Below are positions 1-8,975 of a stretch of DNA of 64,000 bases, one piece after another. The notes below the pieces were generated by a model. It was not told the DNA's origin. It worked only from the letters and a program-made list of their open reading frames with translations, and searched no databases. Made by a program: the position numbers and the translations under genes. Position 1 is the first letter of the stretch. Each line of letters begins with the position of its first letter. This DNA comes from Patescibacteria group bacterium (lineage in GTDB: Bacteria; Patescibacteriota; Patescibacteriia; Patescibacteriales; Patescibacteriaceae). The stretch is from NCBI GenBank assembly GCA_028704945.1, contig JAQWEL010000002.1:62001-126000 (forward strand), given 5' to 3'.

Positions 1-1
1 A

Positions 2-631
2 GCTCAGATTAATACTCGAGGCACTTCCAGTGTCAATATTAATGCTGTCGGACGCTGTAACCTTAATAACTGTCGAGGCTCTTCAGGCGCCATTGTTAAG
101 ATTAATGCCAATGTGAGCGTGCCTGGCAAACCTTGTCCGGTTGATTCAACTGTTGCTTATCAAGGGAAGACTTATAAAACATTTTTTGCCGATTTGGATA
201 AGGATGGAGTTCAAGATGCTGGTGAGTGTTGGTTGGGAGAAAATTTAGCCGCCCCATTATTGAACGATGAAACAACAAGTGCAACTTACACTGATAGTTG
301 CGGCCCTTCCCATACCGATGTTATGGGTTATCTTTATGACAGCTCTATGTCAACGAGTTCAATTTGTATGAGCGGCTGGCATTTACCCACTCAAACCGAC
401 TGGAATAATTTAATCACAGAGTACCCCAATAATGCTCTGTTGCCAGGATATTCTTCTGGTTTTGAAGCGCTGATGGCTGGTTATTATAACTCTGGTTGCA
501 ATCATTATGGCACTAAGGCTTTCTTTTGGGTAGATGATGCTAAAAATTATATATCGATTGAAGATTATTCTCCTTATTTTTATCAAAACACTATGTCAGG
601 CGGTCGTTTTAGTGTTCGTTGTATAAAATAA
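2..631 (+). CDS. FISUMP-domain surface protein (5' end outside window)
   Basis: The frame is open from base 2 with no convincing start. A GTG at 113 is only an internal codon, so the gene is truncated by the window edge. The C-terminal part has the layout of the Fibrobacter succinogenes major paralogous (FISUMP, TIGR02145) domain: a GKTYKTFFADLDKDG entry, CWLGENL, GWHLPTQTDWNNL, a GF-AL-GYY segment, FFWVDD and a terminal SVRCIK. This domain is typical of secreted or surface-exposed proteins and its biochemical role is unknown. It lies 4 bp before a prepilin gene and probably shares its transcript, so a role at the tip of a pilus-like structure is possible but only inferred. Confidence 0.8.
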   Translation, partial: AQINTRGTSSVNINAVGRCNLNNCRGSSGAIVKINANVSVPGKPCPVDSTVAYQGKTYKTFFADLDKDGVQDAGECWLGENLAAPLLNDETTSATYTDSCGPSHTDVMGYLYDSSMSTSSICMSGWHLPTQTDWNNLITEYPNNALLPGYSSGFEALMAGYYNSGCNHYGTKAFFWVDDAKNYISIEDYSPYFYQNTMSGGRFSVRCIK

Positions 632-635
632 AAAA

Positions 636-1052
636 ATGAAAAAAGGATTTACGTTAGTTGAGGTGTTAGTTGTAGTGGCCTTGCTGGCCGTGCTTACCAC
701 GGCTAGCGTGGCTGTTTTTAGCCGCATCCGTCGACAAAGCAGAGACTCTGTCCGAGTGGTTAATATTACTCAGATGCAAGTCGCGTTAAGAGCCTTTTAT
801 CGAGATTGGGGAGTTTATCCTGAAGATATGATTAATGGTTCGAATTTGGCTTCGGGTAGTATTACTTATATGGATACTATACCTTTATATCCTCAGCCGG
901 TTGATGGTAATTGCCCAGCTAATTCGTCTTATGATTATGAGCTTGGCGCTGGCAGCACAACTTATTCTATAACTTTTTGTTTAGCAGAAAAAATTGGCGA
1001 TATTGAAGGTGGAATTAATATTGTTACGCCAGCAGGAATAACACACCAATAG
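636..1052 (+). CDS. Prepilin-like protein (type IV pilin/pseudopilin)
   Basis: 138 aa. The N-terminus MKKGFTLVEV is a class III signal peptide cleaved after Gly, with Phe+1 and Glu+5, followed by a hydrophobic helix of about 20 residues. The next segment resembles the GspG/PilE helix-loop pattern (QMQVALRAFYRDWGVYPED). The C-terminal half shares a YM-x3-P-x2-P-x-PV...CPA-S-YDY pattern with the next gene, so the two are paralogues. Such proteins are processed by a prepilin peptidase and assembled in the inner membrane. No peptidase, ATPase or PilC-like gene lies in this window. There is no SD; the start was chosen because it gives a perfect prepilin leader. Confidence 0.85.
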   Translation: MKKGFTLVEVLVVVALLAVLTTASVAVFSRIRRQSRDSVRVVNITQMQVALRAFYRDWGVYPEDMINGSNLASGSITYMDTIPLYPQPVDGNCPANSSYDYELGAGSTTYSITFCLAEKIGDIEGGINIVTPAGITHQ

Positions 1053-1055
1053 TTT

Positions 1056-1610
1056 ATGAAAAAAAACGGCTTCACAATTTTAGAACTTTTATTGGCTATT
1101 GTTATAATGTCAATGTTGACGGTTATGACTGTTAAGATTTTAACGTCTTTAAGAATGTCTAATCGCGATAATAAACGAATTACTGATATTAAAGAAATCC
1201 AAAGCGCTTTAGAGCTCTATTATCGAGATAACAGCACTTATCCTTCGAGTTTGTCTGCTGGTCAGCCCTTAGCGTCTTCTTCAGTTACTTATATGTCGAG
1301 TGTACCCGAAAATCCGAAACCGGTTAATGATGGAATTTGTCCAGCTGATTCGTTTTATGATTATTCTTCTGATGAGAATGGCATTTCTTATCATATAAAA
1401 TTTTGTCTTGGCGCTCGGGTTTCAAGCGTTGGAGCCGGTATTAGCTATGCTATACCTGGGGATATTTTAACTTGTGTGCCTGATTGTTATCTGTCTTGCA
1501 AGATTAGCCCGAGCAACGGTTCGGATGGTTGCGGTAGTATTTGCGCTAATGCTTTAGATGCTTGTCCGACTGGTTTCACTTGCCAAAGTAATCATTGCAT
1601 CGTTGACTAA
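1056..1610 (+). CDS. Prepilin-like protein with C-terminal Cys-rich module
   Basis: 184 aa. It starts MKKNGFTILELLLA (cleavage after Gly, Glu+5) and has a TM helix, then a GspG-like region paralogous to the preceding pilin (LYYRDNSTYPS, CPADSFYDY). After about residue 142 it has a Cys-rich tail, CVPDCYLSC...DGCGSICA...CPTGFTC. This resembles the C-x-P-x-C...DGCGGxC repeats of bacterial extracellular proteins and probably forms disulfides. The same motif ends the PilX-like protein at 8976-9578. It is 3 bp from the upstream pilin and shares its operon. The tail could be an adhesive or stabilising module. Confidence 0.83.
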   Translation: MKKNGFTILELLLAIVIMSMLTVMTVKILTSLRMSNRDNKRITDIKEIQSALELYYRDNSTYPSSLSAGQPLASSSVTYMSSVPENPKPVNDGICPADSFYDYSSDENGISYHIKFCLGARVSSVGAGISYAIPGDILTCVPDCYLSCKISPSNGSDGCGSICANALDACPTGFTCQSNHCIVD

Positions 1611-1623
1611 AATATTGTATAAT
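1595..1623 (+). promoter_or_regulatory. Candidate promoter giving a near-leaderless mRNA
   Basis: TTGCAT (1595-1600), a 17-bp spacer, then TATAAT (1618-1623). It lies across the end of the pilin gene. The -10 ends only 6 bp before the ATG at 1630, so transcription would start at or next to the start codon. Confidence 0.5.
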
Positions 1624-1629
1624 TTATTT

Positions 1630-2040
1630 ATGAATAATAAATTGCCGATAATTATTTTAATTGTTTTTGTTTTAGCTGCTGGTCTAGTCATTTTTTATCT
1701 TTCTAAAAATAGTGATACCAAAAAAGTTGTTCCTGAAAATAATATTATCATTGAAAATAATAAAACCACTCCAAGCGAACCGACAAAGCCAATCATAAAT
1801 ACGCCAACTGGAACAACTTTGACTCCGGCTCAAGTTGAAGCCAGAAAAAAAGAATTAGAACCGATTATTAATAAAGCTATAGAAGAAAAAAAAATTAAGG
1901 TTCAACAAGAGTCAAAGGGCCGAGCGTTCAACGAAGATGAGCTTGATTTCAGGACTGATGCTAAGACTAATGTGGTGACAGAATTAGTCAAAAAACAAGT
2001 TATTTCCGAACAGGATAAAACTATTATTTTAAATAAGTAA
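1630..2040 (+). CDS. Single-pass membrane protein, function unknown
   Basis: About 136 aa from the ATG at 1630. An upstream in-frame ATG at 1558 lies inside the pilin gene and was rejected. Residues 1-24 are a membrane helix (LPIIILIVFVLAAGLVIFYL), followed by a Lys/Pro/Thr-rich linker. The charged helical C-terminus contains ELEPIINKAIEEKKIKVQQE and ends in KKQVISEQDKTIILNK. No catalytic motif is visible. The position between pilins and a large surface protein suggests an accessory role in envelope display or pilus assembly. A TATAAT box lies 6 bp upstream of the ATG. Confidence 0.7.
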   Translation: MNNKLPIIILIVFVLAAGLVIFYLSKNSDTKKVVPENNIIIENNKTTPSEPTKPIINTPTGTTLTPAQVEARKKELEPIINKAIEEKKIKVQQESKGRAFNEDELDFRTDAKTNVVTELVKKQVISEQDKTIILNK

Positions 2041-2045
2041 TTTTT

Positions 2046-4505
2046 ATGAATATGCGCGCCAAAGACAAATTAATCTTGGCATTTTTAACAATAGCGGGTT
2101 GTTCTTTATTGTCCGCTAAAGTCTTGGCTTGGTCTGAGCCAACTCTTCAGGCACCAGGTGATAACCGCCTCGCTCCGATTAACGTTGGTACCGGTTTTCA
2201 GGAAAAGAGCGGTACGTTAACCTTGAGCAATTCAAGTGATAAATTGATTTTTAGAAATACTGCCAATAGCGCCGAATTAAGCTTTAGGGCTAACCCAATA
2301 GCCAGTTATACTTTAACTTTTCCGCCTACTCAGGGTGGCAATAATCAAGTTTTAGTTAATAATGGCGCTGGTGTTTTGAGTTGGGGAGATAGAGGCGCTG
2401 GTGGTGGCACAATTACTGATGACGACTGGAGTTATGATCCCGACCAAACAGACCCAACCTCTATTTTTTCAACAGTTTTAACTAGAATTGGTTCTGGTGG
2501 TACAAGGTCTGTTAGTGGCGCTGGAAACTTATATGTCCAAAATAATGCCGAAATAGACGGCACCTTGGCTGTCGGCAATAACAGTTTTGCTGTCGATAGT
2601 TCAGGTACGCTTACTGCCGGTAATGTGCCTTGGGTTAGGTTAACTAATTTTCCAAGCGCCTGCGCCTCTAACCAATATGTTGCCGGAGTCGGCGCCTCTT
2701 TGTCCTGCCAACCGTTAACTAATGCTTTGCCAACAGCTAATTCGGGTGATACCCTGCGGTATAACGGCACTAATTGGGTAGCTAATAATTATCTTTATAA
2801 TGATGGGACTAGGGTTGCTATTGGAAGTGTTGGTGTATTAGGTAATTCTGATGTTTTTAGGGTTGATTCCGGCTCAGCCACCTTGCCCCAGCTGGTTATC
2901 AAGAGTCAGGGTTATGTAGTAATCGGCGCTGCCAATGCCAATGAAATCAACCCAGGTGTCACTTATAAATTTCAGATTAATACTAATACGGCGCCTTATA
3001 CTGATAAAATTTATGATTTAGGTAAAGATACTGTTCGTTGGAATAATTTTTATTCTAATCATATTTATCTTTATAACGATTCTGTCTCGAGAAATGATAA
3101 TGATGGCGGAATATTATTTATTGATAATGACAGTAAACTTATTTTTGATAAAGTAAATTTTTTCTGGGATAGAACTAATAAACGTCTGGGCATTGGTACA
3201 GGTACGCCGAAAGAAAGATTAGAGGTATCTGGCAACATACTTTTATCTGGCACTAATAGTAGAAATGGCTATAGTGGAACATTGTTTTTGGGTAATACTA
3301 AAATGCATACTAGCTATGGCTATATTGCTAATCCGGCTGGTTTTTTTGGCTCTTCAACTTCAACTGAGGCTATCCTTGATGGTGCAATTACTACTCCAAT
3401 TTCTTCTAATATTTTTATCGGGCAAGACTCAGGACCAGTTTTTAATGCATCATTTTCTGAGAATGATCAAAAATATATCAGTTATAACACAGCTATGGGT
3501 TACAAAGCTTTGGGCAGTATAATATACAGTGCTGGTATCCCAGCTCAACATTTAGCCGCTTTTGGCGCCAATGCTTTACGTTCAAATACTAATGGTAATA
3601 ATAATGTGGCTGTTGGTTCAGGCGCTATGGCTTTTAATACTACTGGTTCACGTAATGTAGCGCTTGGTACCGATGCTTTATTATTTGGCGAAATGAGTAA
3701 CAATTCAGTTATTATTGGTTATCAAGCCAGCCGAGATTTTCCTGGTAATCATGATGTTTATATCGGTAGTGAGGCTGGCAGAAATGATAATAGCCCTTAT
3801 GATCTGTCTCGAGGTGATTTTAATATTGGTATTGGAGATAAAGCCGGTTTTAATGCTAACGGCGGAAAGAATATTACAATCGGAGACCGCGCTGGTTATT
3901 TCGCCACCGGTGTTTATAATAACAGTAATAATATAATTATCGGTAATAGATTAATAGATTCTGGTTCTCAACCATTGATGGGTGGTGGTGCTAATAATCT
4001 TTATTTAGGTTCAGGCGTAGCCAAGAGTAATGACGGTAGCCAGAATGTATTTTTAGGCATGGGCGCTGGCAGAGAAGTTAATGGTATTAGTAATATTTTA
4101 TTAATTAATTCAGATCTTAGAATATCCGGAACCAATTTCACCAATTCTTTGATTGCTGGTCGTTTTTATAACAGCGTGTCAGGATTGTCGGCTTATGCTC
4201 GAATTAATGGCCGTTTGATTATTACCCCGAATAATAGCGTTTCGTCAGCTATTACCGATACTTTGGCTAATTCCGCTGCTGACGGCTGGCTGTTTGCTGA
4301 AGGTTATGGTGTTAAAAATGGCGCTACTTATGCTAAGGGTATAACTAATGGAATTTGTGTCTTAGATTCGGCTACCACTTTTACTAAATTATTTTATGTT
4401 AATGGTCTTTTAATTTGTCGAGCAAGCGGATTATCATCATCTGCTGTTTGCTCAGGCTATGCTTTAGCAACTTGTTGCACCGCTCAAGGTGGCTGTAATC
4501 CTTAA
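2046..4505 (+). CDS. Large exported fibre protein with YadA-head-like and tail-fibre-like repeats
   Basis: 819 aa with an N-terminal hydrophobic export signal (about residues 8-30). The first half resembles phage tail fibre or endosialidase-chaperone-type surface proteins: LSFRANPIASYTLTFP, GVLSWGD, and KRLGIGTGTPKERLEVSGNI. From about residue 480 it has repeats of the type NNVAVGSGAMAFNTTGSRNV, DVYIGSEAG, NIGIGDKAG and NITIGDRAG, which match the left-handed beta-roll head repeats of YadA-type trimeric adhesins. The C-terminus has clustered Cys (CSGYALATCCTAQGGC). There is no YadA membrane anchor and no S74 protease motif that I can recognise, so attachment is probably different. The context suggests a surface adhesin displayed with the pseudopilus. 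Confidence 0.75.
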   Translation: MNMRAKDKLILAFLTIAGCSLLSAKVLAWSEPTLQAPGDNRLAPINVGTGFQEKSGTLTLSNSSDKLIFRNTANSAELSFRANPIASYTLTFPPTQGGNNQVLVNNGAGVLSWGDRGAGGGTITDDDWSYDPDQTDPTSIFSTVLTRIGSGGTRSVSGAGNLYVQNNAEIDGTLAVGNNSFAVDSSGTLTAGNVPWVRLTNFPSACASNQYVAGVGASLSCQPLTNALPTANSGDTLRYNGTNWVANNYLYNDGTRVAIGSVGVLGNSDVFRVDSGSATLPQLVIKSQGYVVIGAANANEINPGVTYKFQINTNTAPYTDKIYDLGKDTVRWNNFYSNHIYLYNDSVSRNDNDGGILFIDNDSKLIFDKVNFFWDRTNKRLGIGTGTPKERLEVSGNILLSGTNSRNGYSGTLFLGNTKMHTSYGYIANPAGFFGSSTSTEAILDGAITTPISSNIFIGQDSGPVFNASFSENDQKYISYNTAMGYKALGSIIYSAGIPAQHLAAFGANALRSNTNGNNNVAVGSGAMAFNTTGSRNVALGTDALLFGEMSNNSVIIGYQASRDFPGNHDVYIGSEAGRNDNSPYDLSRGDFNIGIGDKAGFNANGGKNITIGDRAGYFATGVYNNSNNIIIGNRLIDSGSQPLMGGGANNLYLGSGVAKSNDGSQNVFLGMGAGREVNGISNILLINSDLRISGTNFTNSLIAGRFYNSVSGLSAYARINGRLIITPNNSVSSAITDTLANSAADGWLFAEGYGVKNGATYAKGITNGICVLDSATTFTKLFYVNGLLICRASGLSSSAVCSGYALATCCTAQGGCNP

Positions 4506-4511
4506 AAAAAT

Positions 4512-4730
4512 ATGAACAAAAAATTAATTTGCAATATTTTATTAATCGTTGGCGGTTTTTTATTAGGTTGGTATGCCTTAATCAATGCCCAGCTTTATTT
4601 AGCTGTTAGAAAGAGTGAAATCACCAATTCAGAGCAATCAGATAGATTGCAAAAAATAGAAGATTTTTTAAAAAAAAGTTTTCCGCAAGCAATGGAACAA
4701 GGCGGAGCTAAGACAGAAGAAAATAAATAA
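4512..4730 (+). CDS. Small membrane anchor with coiled-coil tail
   Basis: 72 aa. One TM helix (about residues 5-27, ILLIVGGFLLGWYALINAQL) is followed by a short amphipathic segment, QSDRLQKIEDFLKK, predicted to be helical. The next small gene has a similar arrangement (TM, then a heptad-like RIVNIENFLN segment), so they may be diverged paralogues. It sits 6 bp after the adhesin gene and 8 bp before the next, consistent with one transcript. A scaffold or partner role for the surface proteins is inferred only from context. Confidence 0.6.
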   Translation: MNKKLICNILLIVGGFLLGWYALINAQLYLAVRKSEITNSEQSDRLQKIEDFLKKSFPQAMEQGGAKTEENK

Positions 4731-4738
4731 TAAATTAT

Positions 4739-4990
4739 ATGGCTATTAATAAAGACAATAAAAAAGAAGTCATCCAAACTTTTTCAATTATCGGCTTAAT
4801 AACAGTTGTTTTGGGCTTGCTGATTGTTACTAATTTTTATTTTACCGAAAAATTAAATCGTTTAGAAGCTCAAAATAACGCCAATTACACCAGGATAGTC
4901 AATATTGAAAATTTTTTGAACGCTCAAATTGACGCTGCCACTAAAGCCAATAAGGATAATACTAAAACTCAAACAGAGCAGACAAAATAA
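4739..4990 (+). CDS. Small membrane anchor with coiled-coil tail (second copy type)
   Basis: 83 aa. A charged N-terminus (about 12 aa) precedes a TM helix at about 15-36 (FSIIGLITVVLGLLIVTNFY). A helical segment with heptad-like spacing follows (KLNRLEAQNNANYTRIVNIENFL) and then a Lys/Thr/Gln-rich tail. There is no recognisable enzymatic motif. Same layout as the gene just upstream. Confidence 0.6.
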   Translation: MAINKDNKKEVIQTFSIIGLITVVLGLLIVTNFYFTEKLNRLEAQNNANYTRIVNIENFLNAQIDAATKANKDNTKTQTEQTK

Positions 4991-5004
4991 GATTATATTT
5001 AATA

Positions 5005-6999
5005 ATGTTTGATTTTTCTAAGAAAAATATTTTTAAAATTTCCGGCCTAATTTTATTATTAGGTCTTTTGGCATTTTTTTCTTTTAAAGAATTTAGTCAA
5101 AAGCCATTTAGCGCCAATGCTATGGCTGGGGTGGAGGGGAATATCCCGCTGCGTGGTTGGCTTTGGACAGACACTATCGGTTGGATAAAATTAAATGGCC
5201 TTTCTCAGGATAATAATACCTATGGTGTTACGGTTAATCCAAATAATGTCAGCTTAGGCAATTTTGATGCTAATAGTTGGGCTTGGTCAGAGAATGTTGG
5301 TTGGGTCGCTTTTTTTAGACCAAAAGTTTGCGGTAGCAACTCTATGATTTTTTGTAATAGCAGTTCTGATTGTGGTGGAACTGACGAATGTTATCCCGTA
5401 TCTATTCCTTATGATGCTGATAATTCGGATTTTTCTAATCATTGCGCTAATTGTAATAGCTCCGACAATTGTTCAGCTTGTTATGATAATGCTACTAAAA
5501 AGATTTATGGCTGGATGTATGTCTTGTCTATGGGTAAAAAACAAGGTTGGATAAAATTAAATGGAACTAATTATGGTGTTTCTGTTTTACCCGAAGATAC
5601 TTCAGATAAAGATATTGTTAAAACAGCTTCTATTGGTAAATCTACTTGGGGCGATTTTACTGGTTGGGCTTGGGGTTGGGGAGAAGGTGAAAGCGGCAAT
5701 CTAAAGCCAGGTATTGGCTGGGTTAGTTTTAATTGTAATAATTCTAATGGTAATGTTTGTAATACTTCTAATTATTTTGTAACTGGCCGACCGGAAAGAA
5801 CCACTATTACTTCGGTTGGTCCAACTGTTGACGCAGAGAGCACCAGTATAACTGTTAAATGGCAAGCTTCTTTAGGAGCAAGAGAATATCAGCTTTATCG
5901 CCGTGAAGGGCATTGCGCTACTGTTGGCGCGGCTAATTTTTTAACCGCCACTTCTTGTAATAGCGGAGCCGCACTGCCTATTGGTTGCAGTACTTGCCAA
6001 ATGGACGATGTTTTTCACCCAGCGGTTAATAGCTCTGGCGCTCAGCTGATTACGCCTGGTTTGGATATTAATGATACTTTAGAATCAGCTCCACCTGCCA
6101 AGCCGCTAGAATTAGGTATAAACTATTACTATATCTTAAGGTCTTGTAATATGTTCGGCTGTTCGTTGAGTAATGAAGCTGTGACCATGCTTAATCGCAT
6201 CGGCGTGGTTAAGAATTTATCTGTAACACCGACTTGTTCCGCCTCTGGTGGGCCTAAAGTGGCTTTGACTTGGAGTTTACCTGACATTGTTAAACCGGCT
6301 GGAGCCACGACTTTTTTACCGTTTCTTGATTATTATCAAGTTGAATATTGCGCTTTAGACGCTAGCTTGAATAAAGATATTTGCGTTTGGCAAAAAGCGA
6401 ACGGAACTTGTTCTGATAGCGAAGTAGCTAATCATTGCAATGGGGGAAATTGTTCCAAACAGGTTTCAGCGTTGAAATGCTCTATCGGTGCTAAGGATTG
6501 TTATAGTGGATCCGAGTCTGGCAATTGTAATCCGACGCCAGCAATGTGTAATGTGAAAATAGCGGCCATTAATTGCGCTGACAGTTTTGACTCAAACTAT
6601 AATAAAAAAACTAATTATCATATTTATCGCGTCCGTTTAATAGGGACAGAAACTTATCCTGACAAGCGTTGTTTTGGCGGTGATAAAAATGGATCAACTT
6701 GCGATGAGGACAATGACTGCGTTGTCACTGGCCAGTGCATCGGTGAAGATGGCAATAAAAAATGCTCTGATGTTAATAGCAAATCAGGCACTGCTTGTAC
6801 TGCCGACAGTCAGTGTGCGGTTGGTGCCATTTGTTCAATCGGCACTTGTTCTAATAATGCGAATACTGGTTGTAGAAACAATACTGATTGTGGGGGAAAT
6901 ATTTGTAATGCCAGGATTTTTGCTGGCGGCTGGGCTTACACCAAACCCTTTAGAATTTGCTCCAGCGGTAATACTTATCAAGAGGTACGTCCTAATTAA
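5005..6999 (+). CDS. Exported Trp/Cys-rich surface protein with FN3-like domain
   Basis: 664 aa. A signal anchor lies at about residues 9-30. It is followed by repeats built on G-W-x-W...IGW(I/V) (GWLWTDTIGWIKLNG, SWAWSENVGWVAFF, GWAWGWGEG...GIGWVSFNC). This repeat style recurs in CPR surface proteins. From about residue 260 there is a fibronectin III-like beta domain (TSVGPTV..STSITVKWQAS). The C-terminal third is Cys-rich with short repeats of the type G-x3-C-x3-x-DC-x-x-x-xC (STCDEDNDCVVTGQC, TACTADSQCAVGAIC, TGCRNNTDCGGNIC). Disulfide-stabilised extracellular location is inferred. It lies directly upstream of a second prepilin block. Confidence 0.75.
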   Translation: MFDFSKKNIFKISGLILLLGLLAFFSFKEFSQKPFSANAMAGVEGNIPLRGWLWTDTIGWIKLNGLSQDNNTYGVTVNPNNVSLGNFDANSWAWSENVGWVAFFRPKVCGSNSMIFCNSSSDCGGTDECYPVSIPYDADNSDFSNHCANCNSSDNCSACYDNATKKIYGWMYVLSMGKKQGWIKLNGTNYGVSVLPEDTSDKDIVKTASIGKSTWGDFTGWAWGWGEGESGNLKPGIGWVSFNCNNSNGNVCNTSNYFVTGRPERTTITSVGPTVDAESTSITVKWQASLGAREYQLYRREGHCATVGAANFLTATSCNSGAALPIGCSTCQMDDVFHPAVNSSGAQLITPGLDINDTLESAPPAKPLELGINYYYILRSCNMFGCSLSNEAVTMLNRIGVVKNLSVTPTCSASGGPKVALTWSLPDIVKPAGATTFLPFLDYYQVEYCALDASLNKDICVWQKANGTCSDSEVANHCNGGNCSKQVSALKCSIGAKDCYSGSESGNCNPTPAMCNVKIAAINCADSFDSNYNKKTNYHIYRVRLIGTETYPDKRCFGGDKNGSTCDEDNDCVVTGQCIGEDGNKKCSDVNSKSGTACTADSQCAVGAICSIGTCSNNANTGCRNNTDCGGNICNARIFAGGWAYTKPFRICSSGNTYQEVRPN

Positions 7000-7001
7000 T
7001 T

Positions 7002-7574
7002 ATGTTTAATAATTTTAATAAAAAAGCTTTTACCTTTGTTGAACTAATGGTTACTGTTAGTTTGTTAGTTATAGTTTTAACTATTTCTTCGGTCAGCTAT
7101 CGCCGATCAGCCAAGCGCTCGGAAATTATTGCCGTAGCTCAACAGATGGCTATGGATATCAGAATGATGGAAAGTTTTGCGGCTAATGGCCAAACCTATA
7201 ATAATGAACGAGGAAGTAATATTTGGGGTATACATGTTGGTAAAGATGATGTTAATGGTTATTTATTATTTAATACTCTTACAGATTATTCACTTTACGA
7301 ACATAGCGGTATTTATTTTAAAGATTATAAAAAGGTTAAATTTTCTAGTGGCTTGACCATAGATGAAATTGGTTATGAGGACGATGCCGGCATTAGAACA
7401 CCAACCTCAACGCTTACAATACGTTTTGTGCCACCTGATCCAGCTGTTTATATTGCTGATATGAATCAATATGAATTTCATAAAGCGGCTTATATCAGAC
7501 TCAAAGATAGTTTTAATAATTCTTATAAGAATGTCTATATTAATCGCTTTGGCTTAGTTGACGTGGTTAGATAA
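7002..7574 (+). CDS. Prepilin-like protein (GspH/FimT type)
   Basis: 190 aa. MFNNFNKKAFTFVELMVTVS carries a prepilin cleavage site after Ala, Phe+1 and Glu+5. The membrane helix is followed by RRSAKRSEIIAVAQQMAMDIRM, which resembles minor pseudopilins of the GspH/FimT group. It starts 2 bp after the surface protein gene. It is the first of four minor-pilin-like genes in a row (H, I/V, J/W and X types), an order that matches minor pilin operons priming type IV pilus assembly. Confidence 0.8.
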   Translation: MFNNFNKKAFTFVELMVTVSLLVIVLTISSVSYRRSAKRSEIIAVAQQMAMDIRMMESFAANGQTYNNERGSNIWGIHVGKDDVNGYLLFNTLTDYSLYEHSGIYFKDYKKVKFSSGLTIDEIGYEDDAGIRTPTSTLTIRFVPPDPAVYIADMNQYEFHKAAYIRLKDSFNNSYKNVYINRFGLVDVVR

Positions 7575-7578
7575 AATT

Positions 7579-8319
7579 ATGAAAAGATTAGCTTTTTCTT
7601 TGATTGAAATAATTATTGTTACTTTCGTGATTACCACGGCTTTTATGGGCTTGATGGGCTTGATTAGGAACGCTATCACGGTAACTGCCTCTAATCGTAA
7701 TTCGTTTTTAGCGGTTTCAGCCGCTCAAGAGGCGGTAGAATTAACTAGATTGATTAGGGACCAAAATTGGATGATGAGGAGCCAGCAACCTCAATTAGCC
7801 GCTGCTTTTTATTTTGGTAATAATTTGGTTCCGCCTGAATTTGACGTTGTTATTAAAGATCGAGCCATCACTGGCTGCAGAATGATTTCAACCATTGATT
7901 ATCGAGTTAAGGATCCAGCCAACAGAAGCGTTATAAAAACTTTATATTACGTTAAGACTAAACGTAATAGTACCGAACGCCTTATTTTACGAAATTTTGG
8001 CGTATCCAACAGCGGTTTAATGGCTGATTATATAAAGGATAAAAGATTTCAGCTTTACTTGTGCAAAGACACTAACGGTCAAGAGCACTACCAACAAGAT
8101 CCTGACTGGACAGAGCCGCCAGCTAATTGCCAAACCACCATTTTTCATCGTTTAGTGGAAAATACTTTTAATGACGGGGGAACATTTGATGATGATATTG
8201 ATGATTATATTTCCACCAAGGTGATGGTTTTTTGGTCAGATCGTAACGGCGATCATTATTACGTTTTAAATAATATCCTCAGCAATTACAGCTGGGCTTA
8301 CAATAATGCAGTTGAATAA
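7579..8319 (+). CDS. Prepilin-like protein (GspI/PilV type)
   Basis: About 246 aa from ATG 7579. A TTG further upstream in frame was rejected because ATG 7579 places MKRLAFSLIEIIIV as a proper short leader (cleavage after Ala, Glu+5). The helix is followed by NSFLAVSAAQEAVELTRLIRD, typical of PilV/GspI-like minor pilins. The C-terminal domain is family-specific, with no motif I can name. Its 3' end overlaps the next gene by 14 bp, indicating tight co-translation. Confidence 0.8.
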   Translation: MKRLAFSLIEIIIVTFVITTAFMGLMGLIRNAITVTASNRNSFLAVSAAQEAVELTRLIRDQNWMMRSQQPQLAAAFYFGNNLVPPEFDVVIKDRAITGCRMISTIDYRVKDPANRSVIKTLYYVKTKRNSTERLILRNFGVSNSGLMADYIKDKRFQLYLCKDTNGQEHYQQDPDWTEPPANCQTTIFHRLVENTFNDGGTFDDDIDDYISTKVMVFWSDRNGDHYYVLNNILSNYSWAYNNAVE

Positions 8320-8974
8320 ATTTAACAATAAAGGAGTAACTTTAATTGAGCTTACTATCGCGTTGGCTATTTTTTCTGTTGTCATCGTTATCGCTGTCGA
8401 TTCTTTTATGAGTGTTTTTAGAACCAGCCGTGATTCTATTTATAATCAAAATTTGCAAGATCATGCTGAATTTTTATTTAGCATGATGTCTAAAGAAATT
8501 AGGATGGCTAAGATAAATTACGATGGAACTTGCGATAGTTTTTTTTACGGCAAGCCTGTTAATGGTTCCCAAGTAGTAGAGTTAAATCAGGTTTATGCTA
8601 CTTCGACTATCAACTTGGCTGGGACCAACACAACTGATTTGCGTTTTAAAAATTATAAAAATGAATGTGTTCGTTATTATTTAGAAAAAGATCCTGACAA
8701 TAATAATGTTACCCGCCTTAAGGTAGACCGCCAAAATCCAGCTGGCACAGCTACGGAGTCTTATTGGGTTTCGCCGATTGTGATGGATATCCAAAATATA
8801 AATTTTGCTGCCACGCCCTTTAAGTTTAACGAGCCGGTTAAGATTTCTAATGCTCTTTACTCTCAGCTGCCGTCTTATGTTTATTACACCATGAAGATTA
8901 AATCTAATCTGTGGAGTCCTGATACTATTACCTATACTAATTTTATTGTTGGACGTAATTTTGAACAATTTTAA
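8306..8974 (+). CDS. Prepilin-like protein (GspJ/PilW type)
   Basis: 222 aa. MQLNKFNNKGVTLIELTIAL has cleavage after Gly, Val+1 and Glu+5. After the TM helix, NLQDHAEFLFSMMSKEIRMA matches the region following the helix in PilW/GspJ minor pilins. It overlaps the 3' end of the preceding minor pilin gene and is followed after 1 bp by the PilX-like gene. Confidence 0.8.
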   Translation: MQLNKFNNKGVTLIELTIALAIFSVVIVIAVDSFMSVFRTSRDSIYNQNLQDHAEFLFSMMSKEIRMAKINYDGTCDSFFYGKPVNGSQVVELNQVYATSTINLAGTNTTDLRFKNYKNECVRYYLEKDPDNNNVTRLKVDRQNPAGTATESYWVSPIVMDIQNINFAATPFKFNEPVKISNALYSQLPSYVYYTMKIKSNLWSPDTITYTNFIVGRNFEQF

Positions 8975-8975
8975 T

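Noticed and set aside
5330-6960. Repeated Cys/Trp motifs as CRISPR or DNA repeats
   Set aside because: They are protein-level repeats; the DNA is not repeated in regular units with spacers.
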